Shown here: positions 12,679 through 24,659 of the stretch, in pieces | Layout of the letters: the number at the start of each line of letters is the position of its first letter | Position numbering within the stretch: position 1 is the first letter of the stretch | NCBI GenBank assembly: GCA_905182995.1 | Contig: CAJJDP010000047.1 | Location: 318,046-382,045, forward strand | Reading direction: 5' to 3' | DNA: 64,000 nucleotides | Origin: Paramecium octaurelia | Taxonomy: Eukaryota; Ciliophora; Oligohymenophorea; Peniculida; Parameciidae | The notes under the pieces: generated by a model | Databases searched by the model: none | Told to the model about the DNA's origin: nothing | The model's input: only the letters and a program-made list of their open reading frames with translations | Position numbers and translations under genes: made by a program

Positions 12679-14298
12679 ATGCATTAGAGAGTAATAACAA
12701 ATGAGAGTCCATATCACAGATAAATTTACATGCGACCTCGTCTGTAATCTCAAGACCCAGGTCGCAGGGTCTTGACAGAAAATGATACCAAGACTAACAT
12801 TTCAAGGAAACTTACGAAATTCGACTTTGATTCTGTGCTAACTATTAGAACAAGCAAGGGGAGCAAAAAGTTTAAGCCACAACGCTTTGAAGTCAAACCA
12901 ATAGTAAGGTATTTAAGCAAAGTTTAGAAAACTGAAGTCGACTCGGAGATGGAGACCTATCAAAGAATGGTTCTGGCTAAAATGAAGGAGAAGAATATTA
13001 TACCAAAACAACGTTCATTAAGCAATGCTACTCCATAACAAAAGAGTTAGGATCGTTATGCTTCCTTAGATTCACAAAATAGAATAAACAAATAATAAAA
13101 TCAGAATGTGCATCCTAAGATTTTGTGGGATATGTCAGAAGAAGAATGGTAATAATTTGGGGATCGATTCCCTCAACATTTTGAGAAGAAGAAATTGCTT
13201 GGCAGAGGAGGCTTTTCATTGGTATGGTTAGGAGAACATAAAAGAACCAAAGAAAAATTTGCTATCAAATAGATCCTTTCTACAAATACTCATCAATCCC
13301 ACATGAAAGAAATTTGGTTTGGCATTCATTTCTTCTAAGATGGTCAGCCAAAAATGCAATTCTCCAATTTTCCAGGTTGCAAAAATTTAGTACGCTTCCT
13401 GACCTACGACATCAAACCTCAAGACACTTGGATCTTCTAAGAAATCTGTGGTGAAAGTCTTGGAAATCATCTTTATGATCTCAAAGGAAAAAATGTTAAT
13501 AACGAACGCATGTACAGGGTAATTATACAACTCATTCTATTTTAGTTAACACTCAAACCTCTCTATAACACTTTCAGAAAAGATTTAACAGAACTCAAAA
13601 AACTCATTCGAGAATTAGCATAGGCTTTGGATCTATTATAGGATTAAAGAATAGTTCATTCTGATCTCAAGACTGAAAATATTCTAGTTAAGAAAATCAA
13701 AAATGAGAACGATTTACATGAACTTACCTAAATTAAATTGATCGATTATGGCAGCAGTTTCCCTTTTGATGATTTGAAATAGTTCTCCATGGCCACACCA
13801 GAGTAACTCATTTATTATATTCTAGATATATGTGTCCAGAAATACTCAACTATATCTTATACGAAAATTAGATGAATTACCGTCCTTGTTTAATGAAATA
13901 CTTAAGAAATTACAAGAAACCGTGGGTCATTGATGTTTGGTCTCTTGGTTGTGTGGTATTAGAGATCATCTCAGGAATTCCACTCTGGATGAGTCTAAAA
14001 ACTATTGTTACTAAAAATGGAAAAGAAATTATCGATTATGGGTTATTTGCTGTTAAGGGTAGAGTTTTTGATAAGATTATTGATCGTCAAATGGAGGTTA
14101 TTTAAAATTTAGATAGTTATATTGATAAAAACTATTCTGGTATGATAATAATTAAATAATCAATTAGGTATTAAAATAGATAATTAAATACGATTTGTCT
14201 TGAAAGAAATGTTAAATTTGGATCCTGAGAAAAGGTTATCCCCCAAGCAAATAGTTGAATACTTATCCACAAGGAAAGAATACCTTACAACTCATTGA
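12679..14298 (+). CDS. Ser/Thr protein kinase
   Basis: A 513-residue kinase after removal of three introns: 27 nt at 13519-13545, 23 nt at 13803-13825 and 28 nt at 14140-14167. The N-terminal ~170 residues are basic and disordered. The kinase domain has the glycine loop LGRGGFSLVWLG (about residue 173), the VAIK-type lysine in KFAIKQI, a catalytic loop VHSDLKTENILV (HRD changed to HSD), a DYG in place of DFG in IKLIDYGSS, TPEYMCPE and DVWSLGCVVLEI. All phosphotransfer residues are present, so it should be active. The closest flavour is the CMGC/DYRK-like group, but I cannot place it. The 27-nt intron has no in-frame TGA; it is inferred from the family spacing. Confidence 0.88.
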
Positions 14299-14379
14299 TT
14301 TATACTATTAATAATTCAAAATCCTTCATCTCATTTTAGAATATTATTTTAGTGGTATTGAATTTTTAATTATTTTTTA

Positions 14380-15878
14380 ATGAACTCAATATCCACTAAC
14401 GCATCCTTTACAGATATTCGAGTTGTTAAAATATATTTTAAGATTCATTACAATACAGAATACGGATAAGCAATTTACTTATGTGGAGACGATGAACGAT
14501 TGGGCAATTGGGATTCTACTAAAGCAATCAGACTCTAATGGAATCAGGTATAGTATTGAAGCTCAAAAAGAATAATGAATGGACAACCTGTCTAAAATTG
14601 CCCAGAATTTGTAAAACTTTTGAATATAAATTCCTTTTGAATGATTATAATAATCCATCTCCCTAAAAAGAATTATGGGAACCGGGGGAAAATCGTATAA
14701 TTACTAAGCATTTATTATTGAATGGCAAGAAAGGGGAGTACTTTAATTGTAATAGTTATTTAAATGATTATAGAGGAGTATTGGGGATTCCGAACAATTA
14801 AATTGAAACTTAATCACAATTTATAGCTTGGAGAACGGATGATGATTATAGGTTCAATCCCAGAGATTGGGTCTTGGAAAACACCTGTTTTAATGAAGTA
14901 ACAATAGAAGATAGATATATGTATAACTCAATCCATATTTCCGAAATAGTAACATAAGAGCCTATTCAACAATGGTCCATTTCATTCATTGTAAATCCAT
15001 TGAATTTTTATTTCCGATACTATTACGTGATTCGTAACGATGATTCTGGGAACATGATTTGGGAGAGAGGGAATGGCCGTTACCTTAAAACTGCTGATCT
15101 TTCTTCAATCAGATAAGTCCTTGATCAATTTGCACTCCATCCTATCAAAGTCAAAACTCAAATCTATACAGCTTTTGAGTCAAGGACACAAAAGAGGAAC
15201 GGCTCATTTTAGGCAACTAAGATACCAAAATCAAAGATCAAACTCAATAATTAAGGGTATTAATTTGCAGACAAGGAGCCTTCTTTCTTTTATTATGAGG
15301 AGTTTGGTAGGTTGAATAAACTGGATTGGAATTTTGTGGTTCAATTCTAAACGTATGAAATCAATGAGAATATCATGATTGGTCCTTATCCTCAGAATGA
15401 ATAGGACATTCTGATGTTGAAATAGAAATAGGTGAAGGCAGTTCTGAACCTGTAAACTCGGTTAGACATGTTTCATAGGGGAGTGAACTGGGAATAGATT
15501 GTGGATGCTTATAAGCGTTAGAAAATAGTGATGAAAAACTATTAGATCTATGATATGGATGCAGAGGATTTTGAGAAAAAATCAAATAAGGCAGTATAAA
15601 TTCTAAAGAAGTTAATTAATGAATATGAATATGTTTATGTCCATTGTACCGCTGGGATATGGAGGGCTCCTTCTATAGTAGTACTTTACTTGAGTTCAAT
15701 TCTGAAGTATGATTTAAAAGAAGCAATCGAATTAGTTAAATAAAAAAGATAATAGTTTTATGTCAATTATTGTATGTATATGTGGGTTATATTGATAGCA
15801 ATGCTAAAGAGATCATTGCAAAAGACTCTTGTATTCAACCACGGATTGGGGTATCAGAATTTGGCTTAGACTTTATGA
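14380..15878 (+). CDS. Laforin-like protein: CBM20 starch-binding domain plus dual-specificity phosphatase
   Basis: A 491-residue protein. The N-terminal domain (about residues 7-105) matches CBM20: GDDERLGNWDSTKAIRL, a conserved Trp pair, then LKLPRICKTFEYKFLL. Near residue 412 comes a dual-specificity phosphatase signature, VHCTAGIWRAPS, the Cys-x5-Arg loop. This order is that of laforin, a glycogen phosphatase. Paramecium-type ciliates store amylopectin-like granules, so a polyglucan phosphatase is expected. The middle ~250 residues hold more beta-sheet-like, Trp-rich sequence, possibly a second carbohydrate module. A 23-nt intron (14548-14570, ending AAAAAG) joins CBM20; without it the frame breaks. 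Confidence 0.85.
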
Positions 15879-16199
15879 GGGGTGGAATAATCAATTATAT
15901 ATATAATTAGTTATAAATTTACATAATTTCAAACTTAACTTTTCAGTCAAGTGATATTTCAATTAGGTCTGAGAAATTTATTATTCAATAATAGCCTGCA
16001 GAATTTATAAATCTGAATGTATTTAAATTTCATTAAATTAATAATGATAGATATGGAGATTATACACTCTTTTTAATGTTTAATCTCTTTTCAACAATCA
16101 GATCAATACTCAAATTAAGCAAGGTTGTAATTCACATAAAATAAAATAAATCTTCTTTTGAATACATAATGCTATGAAATAGATATATCCTACAAACTC
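15879..16199. other. Intergenic spacer, nothing recognised
   Basis: About 320 bases of A/T-rich sequence between two plus-strand genes. No convincing reading frame, hairpin or repeat was seen. It presumably holds the phosphatase gene's 3' end signals and the promoter of the next gene. Confidence 0.5.
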
Positions 16200-17134
16200 A
16201 TGTTAAAGTGGAAATGTCAGGAGAACAAACTGATTTCATTGCATTTTCAATAAATTAATATTTAAGCCGGAAATGAGGACCTTCTTATCCTTAAGAAACA
16301 TTTAGATTGCAAAGCAACGTATGTCGGTATTCGAGAAATTTATGATAATGTTATAATTATATAACAATCAGGAATAGCAAAAGTATGAGCAAATGTAATA
16401 TTTTAGACTTGCACACTTAAGAGTAAATTGGATGAGAAAATGTACTTTTGTAAGTGTTACAAAAAATAACAAGTTGAAAAGTATAAAATCTACGAGCAAT
16501 TAATTATTTTGCGTAAATTAGTTGATTTCAAGAATGTTGCTCGGTTAATAGATTTCTTCGAGTCATCTAATTCATATTATTTGATTTTTGAAGAGATGAG
16601 TAGGGTACATTACCATAGTTTGAGTCATGAAGACATATAATCGATGATGTTTGTATATTAAATTATATATTAGGATATTTTATGTTGTATTAAAGTGTTA
16701 ATATCGAATCGGATTTTTCATTCGCAAATTACTTTATAGAATATTTTGATAGATAAAGACTAAAATTGCAGACTTGTTGGATTTGATCATGCAGAGTAGC
16801 TGACCGAAGAGAATGCTGTCTTAAATTCCTTGATGTTGACTATGGCTGGGAATGCAATGATCAAATTGTATGATTAAATAACTGAATTAGATATCAATAC
16901 AATTCTGTAAGTAAGGACTCGATATCAATTCCTGATTATGGGAACTCTCTTGTCTAGGGTTTATTAGAGACCAAATTGGATCAATAGATCAATATTGAGT
17001 AAGCTTTGAGTCATGAATACTTTGAATATTTTGATTACAATTCCAGTCCCATGAAGCAATAATAGATTGTCCCAAAATTGAAATCATTCATAACCCAACA
17101 ATCTCTTTCATCGCCAATTGATAGTCACAATTGA
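16200..17134 (+). CDS. Degenerate protein kinase (pseudokinase) with short N-terminal PH-like segment
   Basis: A 287-residue kinase-fold protein. The catalytic loop HRDxxxxN reads FHSQITLQNILI, so the catalytic Asp is lost. The metal-binding DFG reads GFD in LVGFDHAEQ, and the VAIK lysine sits in YFCKCYKK. The final lobe ends with a usual INIEQALSHEYFEYF. The N-terminus (LISLHFQQINIQAGNEDLL) resembles a PH-like strand pair seen in ciliate kinases. A 24-nt intron (16383-16406) is clear. The second intron needed to keep frame, 16911-16957, is 47 nt, long for this genome, so this exon join is uncertain. No catalytic activity is expected. Confidence 0.7.
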
Positions 17135-17172
17135 TTTTATATTTACTTTTTATAATTTAATCTTACTTATAA

Positions 17173-19422
17173 ATGGAATGGAATAATAACAAAAGAATTG
17201 AAACTCCAATGGAAGGAGGAGGAGGTGGTTAAGCTATAAGATTATTTGTAACAATCAGAAAGGATTCAGAGTCGAATGTAGAGTATAAAAAGATGACCGT
17301 GATGGCACCATGTATATTCTTTTAAATTATCAGTGAGCATCAAGATTTCGATGCTAAAGAGACACATTGAAAGAGAATTTGCTGATCTCTTTCCACATGA
17401 ACCTACCTTTGTTTGTGCAAAATTAGAAGATGAATTCGGTTATAGTTTATCCAATGCTTCTATGGTTAGTGAATTGTTAAAAAACTCTGACAGATTGTCT
17501 GCAATCCCAGAATCATTTACAAAAGACCTGATTGGTAAGATGCATGTGACTCATGATTTGAACGAATTAACATTCATGTTGAAAAGCATAACCCAAACAA
17601 TCATCGCAAAACTAGCTGGTATTTTATATGATTATCTCCATAGAGGCTGAATTAGGATCTCCAGACACTTAAATGGAAATTATGCAATTGATAGTCCCTG
17701 TGGGTTTCTCCTTGTAACAGAAGGCAATAAATCACAACACAGCCCTGACGTTAAAAAGAATATTTGAAAATGAGAGATTGCAATTCTTAGATGATCAATC
17801 ATATGCACTCATCTCTTAATTGCTAGTTAAGTTACTCTAATTTTGGACCAATGATTTAATCTTCTAAGATCAGTTTCTTCTCAATTTAACAGTAGACCTA
17901 TTAGAAATACTCACCAAAAGTGGTATCCATATTTCAAATCTCTAATTTAGCTGCCTTCTCCACTTCCTATAAAACTCCACAAATAGTTAACAGTCTTATG
18001 TCTGTCTCCAAATTGGATTTCGTTAGTGCTCAAACAAGATCTAGAATCATCAAACTCATCTCATTTCTATCCAGACCACAATTCACCAACTGTTACCAAC
18101 CCAGATCCTATGATGGTCCTTTATAACTCAATTTACCTCCCCAACCAAGAAGAAGAAATGAAGAGTATGTGCCTACCATCCTTGAATAGCCAAATAGAAA
18201 TTCAAATAGAAGATAAGGAAGTGCTGGAACCAGAAATTAGAATGGTTATGAATAACAACAATAAGATTTCAATCAATATCCTTTTAAATAGAATGACTCC
18301 AATTAATATCCTTATAGGCAAATTGATTCAAACCAATATGGATTCAAATAAAATGAATCCAACCAATATTAACAATCCAATATGGCCAAAATACCTCCAA
18401 CTCCTTAATAATTTGGATACTAGTCCTAACCTTTACAATCCAATTATCCACCTCCTCAACAGAATCCTGTCTATTCCAAACCTCAATTGAATATTAATAG
18501 TAGACCTCAAAGCAATAGAAATCCCAATCAATATGGGGGAAATATGCAACAGTAGGTCTTCGATGGATTGGTTTAAGATTATCTGAATTTGATTTCTACA
18601 GAATCTAACGAGGAAATGTTGCAATTTGCCATCCAAAATTTAAGTGATGGAATCGATACAACCATACATTAAATTATGGATAGTCCAGAAGCATTTTAAA
18701 AGATTGTCAATTTATTAGAAATTGCCATGAGTCCCAACTATTTGGGTATGTAGTTAAGAGTCTTAGAAGCATTATCTAAAAACATGAATCAAGAAAGAGC
18801 CAAAGAAGGTCTTAAATTAAAACTAATACCAAGAATCATGAAAGCATTCACCTATCAACCTAAAGAATTTTAAGCCATACTCTACGATATGTTATCAGCC
18901 ACTCTAAAATTATCGGATTTTTAAGTTGATGTTCTCACTGTTATAACCATGATTGAATCAGCCTATCCGAGGATATAAATGTTGGGAATCAAAATACTTT
19001 CATTAATGTCTGACCCATAGAGACTCTAAAATACTAATAATGTATCAATCTAATTTGAAAATTACATCAAAAGTCTTATGGATTGGACTCTGGATGGATA
19101 GAAGGGAGAGGAGTTTTAATACAATGCCCTATAAACATTGTCAAATTTGGCTATTAATGATTACATTCGACCATAAATATTACATCTAAAGGGAATCGAG
19201 TTCTTCTTGAAGGTCTTGAGAGAAAGCTACAGAGTTGATGCCTAGAGATTGGCTGCCAAAGGATTGTTGAATTTATCAATTAAATCTAGAGAAACTAAAT
19301 TATCAATTGTCTCCTTGATGGAAGAGGAAATCCAAAGATTACAAAGAGGAGAGATGGATACTGTAGTGTAAGGATACTTGACTACCTTGTTAACAACAAG
19401 AGAAAGAGGATAGTTGTTATGA
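17173..19422 (+). CDS. Helical-repeat (armadillo/HEAT-like) protein
   Basis: A 724-residue protein with introns of 22 nt (17312-17333), 25 nt (17619-17643) and 28 nt (17923-17950). The first ~90 residues look like a beta-grasp domain (LFVTIRKDSESNVEYKK ... IEREFADLF). A helical region follows, then a low-complexity Asn/Gln/Tyr/Pro linker (about residues 300-410). The C-terminus has repeated helix pairs typical of armadillo/HEAT solenoids (IQNLSDGIDTTIHQIMDSPEAF, LNLSIKSRETKLSIVSLM). Such solenoids are scaffolds, for example in formins or ciliary proteins. No closer identity. Its stop lies 7 bp from the stop of the convergent redox gene. Confidence 0.75.
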
Positions 19423-19429
19423 TTTATAT

Positions 19430-21965
19430 TCACACAATAACTAAATATTTTTTTGGTATTCCAAGATCAAATAAATTGGTTTGAATTTCTTCTTCAAATT
19501 GAGGACTTCCGCAAACGTACACTTTTGTGGGTTTGAACTTTAAGTGCTCCTTCATATATTTAAGATTGAAATATGATTCAACCATATAGTTTGACAACTC
19601 CTCTGGAATATTAATACGATCCTTGATCATAATCTTAATATCAAAAATGTCTAATTAAAAGGTTTTACAAATAAACAGCAAATCCTAAATAATCGGAAGT
19701 CCATAAAGGTGAGCAATATCGCTAAAAGCTGCATGCATTATTAACTAGAAATCTGGACCTAAAGTAGTCAGATATTCTTCATTGTTATCATTAATGCAAT
19801 CAGCTACTTCTTTGCTTCTTTGATCATGTAGAATGGTGTAGATAGCTTTTTTAAGGAGGTAATCTATAAGGTCAAGGAATGGCAAAATTCCTGTGCCTTA
19901 TACAAATGCATAATGAATTCCATCAGAGAGAGCATCTAATTCCAAACCAAAGCCATAGGGTCCTGTAATTTCATATGGTTTGTGACCTGTGCCATGAAGA
20001 AATCGACTCATGTTGTTAGAGAAATCACATCTCTTCACAACAAAGTTAATTTCATCAGACAAGGTGGCTTATTGCTAAGGGGAAAAGGGTTAATAATCCT
20101 ACTCAATGACTTAAGATTTGAAAAAATCTAGTATTTGTTGTCTCTTGAGGATGGCAGAATGAGTGTATGACATAACGATTGAATAAGGTCTTTCTGCCAG
20201 TTTGATGCCAGTTCCAAAGGGTTTAATGTAGAAGTATCGTCCAAACCATTGAACGCCTTTTAAGAATTGACGAACCTAAAAGAAGTGACTTTTGAATATG
20301 AATAAGCCAACATCCGAAGCAAATGGAATGTATTGTTCAAACTTCCATACGTATTTATCAATTTGAGATGTGTTTTCCTCATAATATAAAAGTGGACAAT
20401 TGTCATTTCTGTAATCTCCTAAGTATCTAGTTTCAATATAATTGATAGCAAATTAAGTATGGATGTGCATTTTGATATTCAAATTTTAAATTGGGAATCC
20501 TCCATAAAAGTATCGACCAATTTCCCTTCCAGTAATTCTCTCTAGGATATACTAACCTCCTGGGTGGTTAAAATCACTGACATCATAAATGGCTTCTCTA
20601 AGGATTATGTAATTTAATTTCTAATATTCTTTAACTAATTGATTTCTTGGAACTAATTGATATACTAATGATAGTTACCATTCTGATTTATTTTGTCAAT
20701 CAAATTCTCATAGATTTGATTCTTGTCTAATTCTACATACTGATAGGTGATTCTCTGTCTTGGTATAATGGACACTTCATAATAATAGAGTATTTCGATT
20801 GACATTTTGGTAAAGAAGAGAAACACATAGAAGTAATAGAAGGGAATTCTACATTGAATGATTTGAATGTTACAATAAATCTGGTCTTTGAATATGAACT
20901 CCCATGGCTACCTATGCCTTGGTAACTAGATAGATGAAGTAACCAAGATAGAAGTGCATCCTCTTCACTTTATAGATTTTATTGGATCCATTCAAAGATT
21001 CTAGATTGTTTTTGACAATCATGCCCATCATCAATTGGAGCAACAGAAAACTCAGTATCAAGACTCCAACAACAAAATGAGCTATGATCAACCCATCATA
21101 ATAATAGATTTCTTGGATCTTCAACTTATCTGGACTATTATAAATATAAAGTACTATATTCGATTTTACTGAATGCAAAGATATAGGTCACGATGCTTTA
21201 GAATAGGAATATCATTCCGTGAACTTTAGCATACTTCGGATAACTCTTTAATTATCTACCAAAGAAGATTCCAATATCTGACATGAAACTCCAAAAAATA
21301 AAGAGGAAAATAGAATGCCCTTCGTCTGTAAACTGTTCGTATTTCTCTTCCTTACTACCTAAGTTATATAAATCCACAGTGACTACTCCTCTATTATAAT
21401 TTCTATAGACCACTCCTTCCTTATCATAGACGATAAGATATCCGATATCAACATATTGATAACTGAATTGATAGTCTTCCTTATCTTCTGTATGAATAGC
21501 TCTGGTGATTTTGATTCTGATTGTTTCATTTATGATGGCATATCCCAAAATGTGCCAACTTTAAAATCCTCCCTTTTATTCATCCCAAATAAATGCGGTT
21601 GCAGATGCTCCAATGTTGTCATTAACATACAAATCATCATAGGTTTGTGCCCAACTGAAGAAAATAATGTCTTTGCCGGTAATGTCATATTCATCATAAG
21701 TTCTATTCATGTCATTCATTTTTGTGTAATTAAACACAATGGCAAATCTCTAGCATAATTGCAATTCGAATAACAAGGTAATGTTAGTGGCATCCAGTTA
21801 ATAGTACATGGAAAGATTATTTGTAAATTTGACAAAGTTATCTAGTTCTGTTAGATTTCCTGCACAGGGTTCCCCATTGCAAGTAAATCTGGAACTGTCT
21901 GTAAAACAGTCGAATGAGTCTATGCAGGCATATACAATTGGTAGAATGAAAATCACAATATTCAT
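19430..21965 (-). CDS. Multidomain redox protein: DOMON-like, cytochrome b561, cytochrome b5 and ferredoxin-reductase modules
   Basis: An 817-residue secretory-pathway protein with introns at 21130-21154 (25 nt), 20881-20911 (31 nt) and 20653-20678 (26 nt). Order: signal peptide (MNIVIFILPIVYA); a lumenal beta-rich, N-glycosylation-site-bearing DOMON-like domain to about residue 200; five membrane spans with b561-type haem histidines in KVHGMIF, IIAHF and MHFYLGYF; a cytochrome b5 core with the HPGG haem motif (VSDFNHPGGQYI); then an FAD/NAD(P)H reductase with RPYSI, GPYGFG, QGTGILPF and a C-terminal YVCGSPQFEEEI. It should carry electrons from cytosolic NAD(P)H through flavin and b5 haem to b561 haems and an extracytoplasmic acceptor such as Fe(III) or ascorbate. 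Confidence 0.85.
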
Positions 21966-21992
21966 AAAATTATTATTTAAACAATTTATAAT

Positions 21993-22769
21993 TCATTTCA
22001 TTTTCAACAAGTTTCTTATTGCCTCTGAATTGATTGAATTGTTATATCCACTCTTATTCACACTACTGCTATTATGTTTTGTCTGACTCCTGCTTGGTTG
22101 AATGTTAACGATTTCTGCCAGTGTCTGTCGTCCCTTCATCATATACTAACTAATCTATATGTTATTTGATCGTTGACTTATCGAGGCCTACTATTGTTAC
22201 AGCAATTTATTGTATCTCTTAAAGAGTTCATCACATGAACTTCTATGGGAAGCGTACCCTCCATGTTGAGAGAAGGAGGATTGCTTCTTTGGAGAACCCT
22301 GTCGATAAGAAGTAGACCCATCGTGACTCTAATCCTTTTTCTTCGATTCTGATTAACAACTATCATACTTTACTCATACTTAGATTTCTTCAATTTATAC
22401 ACTTCCGACTGGAGTCTCTTGACTTCCTGATTTGCCTCCTCCAATTTTGATTAAAGGCCGTCCTAATATAACTTCATCTGCTATTCTAACTAAAATTAAA
22501 AATGTCTTCATACACTTATGTGATTGCGTATGTCCGCTTCCTATTATTACAATACGGACTCCAACTTTTTGTATTCCAGATTGCTGTTCTTGAGTTATCG
22601 AAACTACTTGCTTATTCGCTGTATTAGATCTTGACAATTACAGTGCTCGATCCCAGAGATCTTCTCATTACTAAATATCATCATCTGATTTAATTATTTA
22701 AACTCTCAATACTTCCTCCAAAAGATTACGCAATCCTGATTCGACTTCCTATTTCTCGTGTCTGTTCAT
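21993..22769 (-). CDS. Coiled-coil protein, unknown
   Basis: A 234-residue protein with introns of 28, 24 and 20 nt that, when removed, give one frame. The central part is a clear coiled coil (YKKLESVLQQQEADIRNHI, LEEANQEVKRLQSEVYKLKK). The C-terminal half is Ser/Gln/Arg-rich. No family is recognised. Its stop lies 28 bp upstream of the redox gene's ATG on the same strand, and its ATG is 40 bp from the divergent PP2A scaffold gene, so it shares that promoter interval. Confidence 0.7.
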
Positions 22770-22809
22770 TTAACGAAATTAATTAAACTAAATCCAATTA
22801 TTTTTTAAA

Positions 22810-24616
22810 ATGGACGAAGAAGACTGTACTATTTTCATTGAAGAACTCAAAAGTGATGATCCCAATCTCAAACTCAATGCTGTATCCAAAATAGTATCCA
22901 TTGCACAAATCCTTGGACCTTCAAGGACTTGCCAAGAACTCATCCCTTATTTAATTGATATCATAGAAGAATAGGACAACGAGGACGAATTCCTAATCAA
23001 ATTAGCCAAGGAATTAGTCAATCTCAAACCTTTCACAGGTGCCAATGTTCATTTGCTTAATGCGCCACTTGAAATTCTAAGTTCCATGGAAGAGCCATTG
23101 GTGAGAGACAAAGCAGTCGAATCCTTAATCTTGTTAGCAGAAGGAATGCCAAACAGTAATCCCTCACTTTCAATTCATTTTTAGGTTTTTTTGAAAATCA
23201 CTTTTTTTAAATTGTCCAATAATTAGGCCAATGGGACAACTTTCCTTCCAGAATATCTGCAGCCAGTCTCCTCCCACTCACTTACAAACATGTCTCACTT
23301 GAAAAATAGAACACTCTTTGGGACTTATTCAAATAACTGTGCGGAGATGATACACCAATGGTCAGAAGAGTTTGTGCTGGAGTCTTGTCAGATCTTGCCA
23401 AAATGAAATGCCAATCACAATAATTGTTACAACTATGGGAAGCACTTCTCAAAGATCCCATTGACAGTGTCAAAATCAAAGCAATCGAAGGGTCACAATA
23501 TATGCTCAAATTAATTGATGACGAACATGATTTAGAAACTCAACTGCAAGGCTACTTCGCATTGGCTGATCCCAATGAAAAAAGCTGGCGAGTCAGATAC
23601 ACCGTTCCAGAGTGTTTGGAAAGTATAATTGACATCATCGTGAAATTAAGTAACAATACTCTTTCAAATTTATTAGATAAAAATAAAACTATTTTAAAAA
23701 ACCAAGCAGTTCCTGTCTTCTAATAATTACTCAAAGACACAGAACCTGAAGTCAGATCCATGGCACTTATATCCATCTATCATTTATTAAAAGAATTACC
23801 CTCCTCCAGCAAAGACTTATTCCTACCATTATTCTAAACTCTATCCACAGACACTTCCTAACATGTTAGAATGTCTTTGGCTGAACAAATTTGTAAAATT
23901 TCTAAATAATATTCTGTTTAAATTGTTTTGCAAAGTTTTATACCCTTGATTACGACGTTAATTAAAGATGATGTTGTTGAAATCAAAATCAAACTAGCTC
24001 ACAATTTGGATCAACTATCTTAAGCTATAGGACAAGACAACTCCAAAAAACACTTGGTACCACTTATATCCACTTTTGCTTCAGAGAAACAATGGAGGTA
24101 CAGATTGGAAATGATGTCAATCATACCCAAACTTCTCAAGGTGGCAGGCTATGACAGTTTCTTAGAATTATAGGAGATCTATCTTGAGAAAGGAGTGTTG
24201 AATCACTACCAAGCAATTAGAGATTAGGCCATTGATAATCTAATCTAATTGAGCGAGATCTTTGGATATGATAAGATAAGAGAATTTATTTTAAAATGCA
24301 TCAATAAACAATTCGAATAACCAAATTATATCTATAGAGTATCTGCTATGCATAGTATAGCCAAATTAAAGAACGTATTATCAAAGGATGATCTGGTAAA
24401 TTAGTTTAAAGTATTCAATATATCCTATTTAACAAGGAAGTTACACAGAAATCTTTGAATGATAAGGTCCCTAATGTTAGATTGAATGTCTTCAAATTAT
24501 TCACTGCCATACAAAATAAATTAGACAACAAGGCACAAAATGAATTCAAGAACAAAACAAAAATTCTACAATAAGATCAGGATATTGACGTTAAATATTT
24601 TGCATAAAAAATTTGA
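22810..24616 (+). CDS. Protein phosphatase 2A 65-kDa scaffold (A) subunit
   Basis: A 583-residue HEAT-repeat protein (human PPP2R1A has 589) with introns of 29 nt (23156-23184) and 26 nt (24411-24436, ending AACAAG). Repeats with typical A-subunit sequence include IEELKSDDPNLKLNAVSKI, VRDKAVESLILLAE, DDTPMVRRVCAGVLSDLA, EKSWRVRYTVPEC and EKQWRYRLEMMSIIPKL. The subunit bridges the catalytic C subunit and the regulatory B subunits of the PP2A holoenzyme. Start MDEEDCTIF is the first ATG after a short A/T-rich promoter. Confidence 0.95.
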
Positions 24617-24659
24617 TTGATTTATATATGTTTCAATATCATAAATTTTGATATATAAA

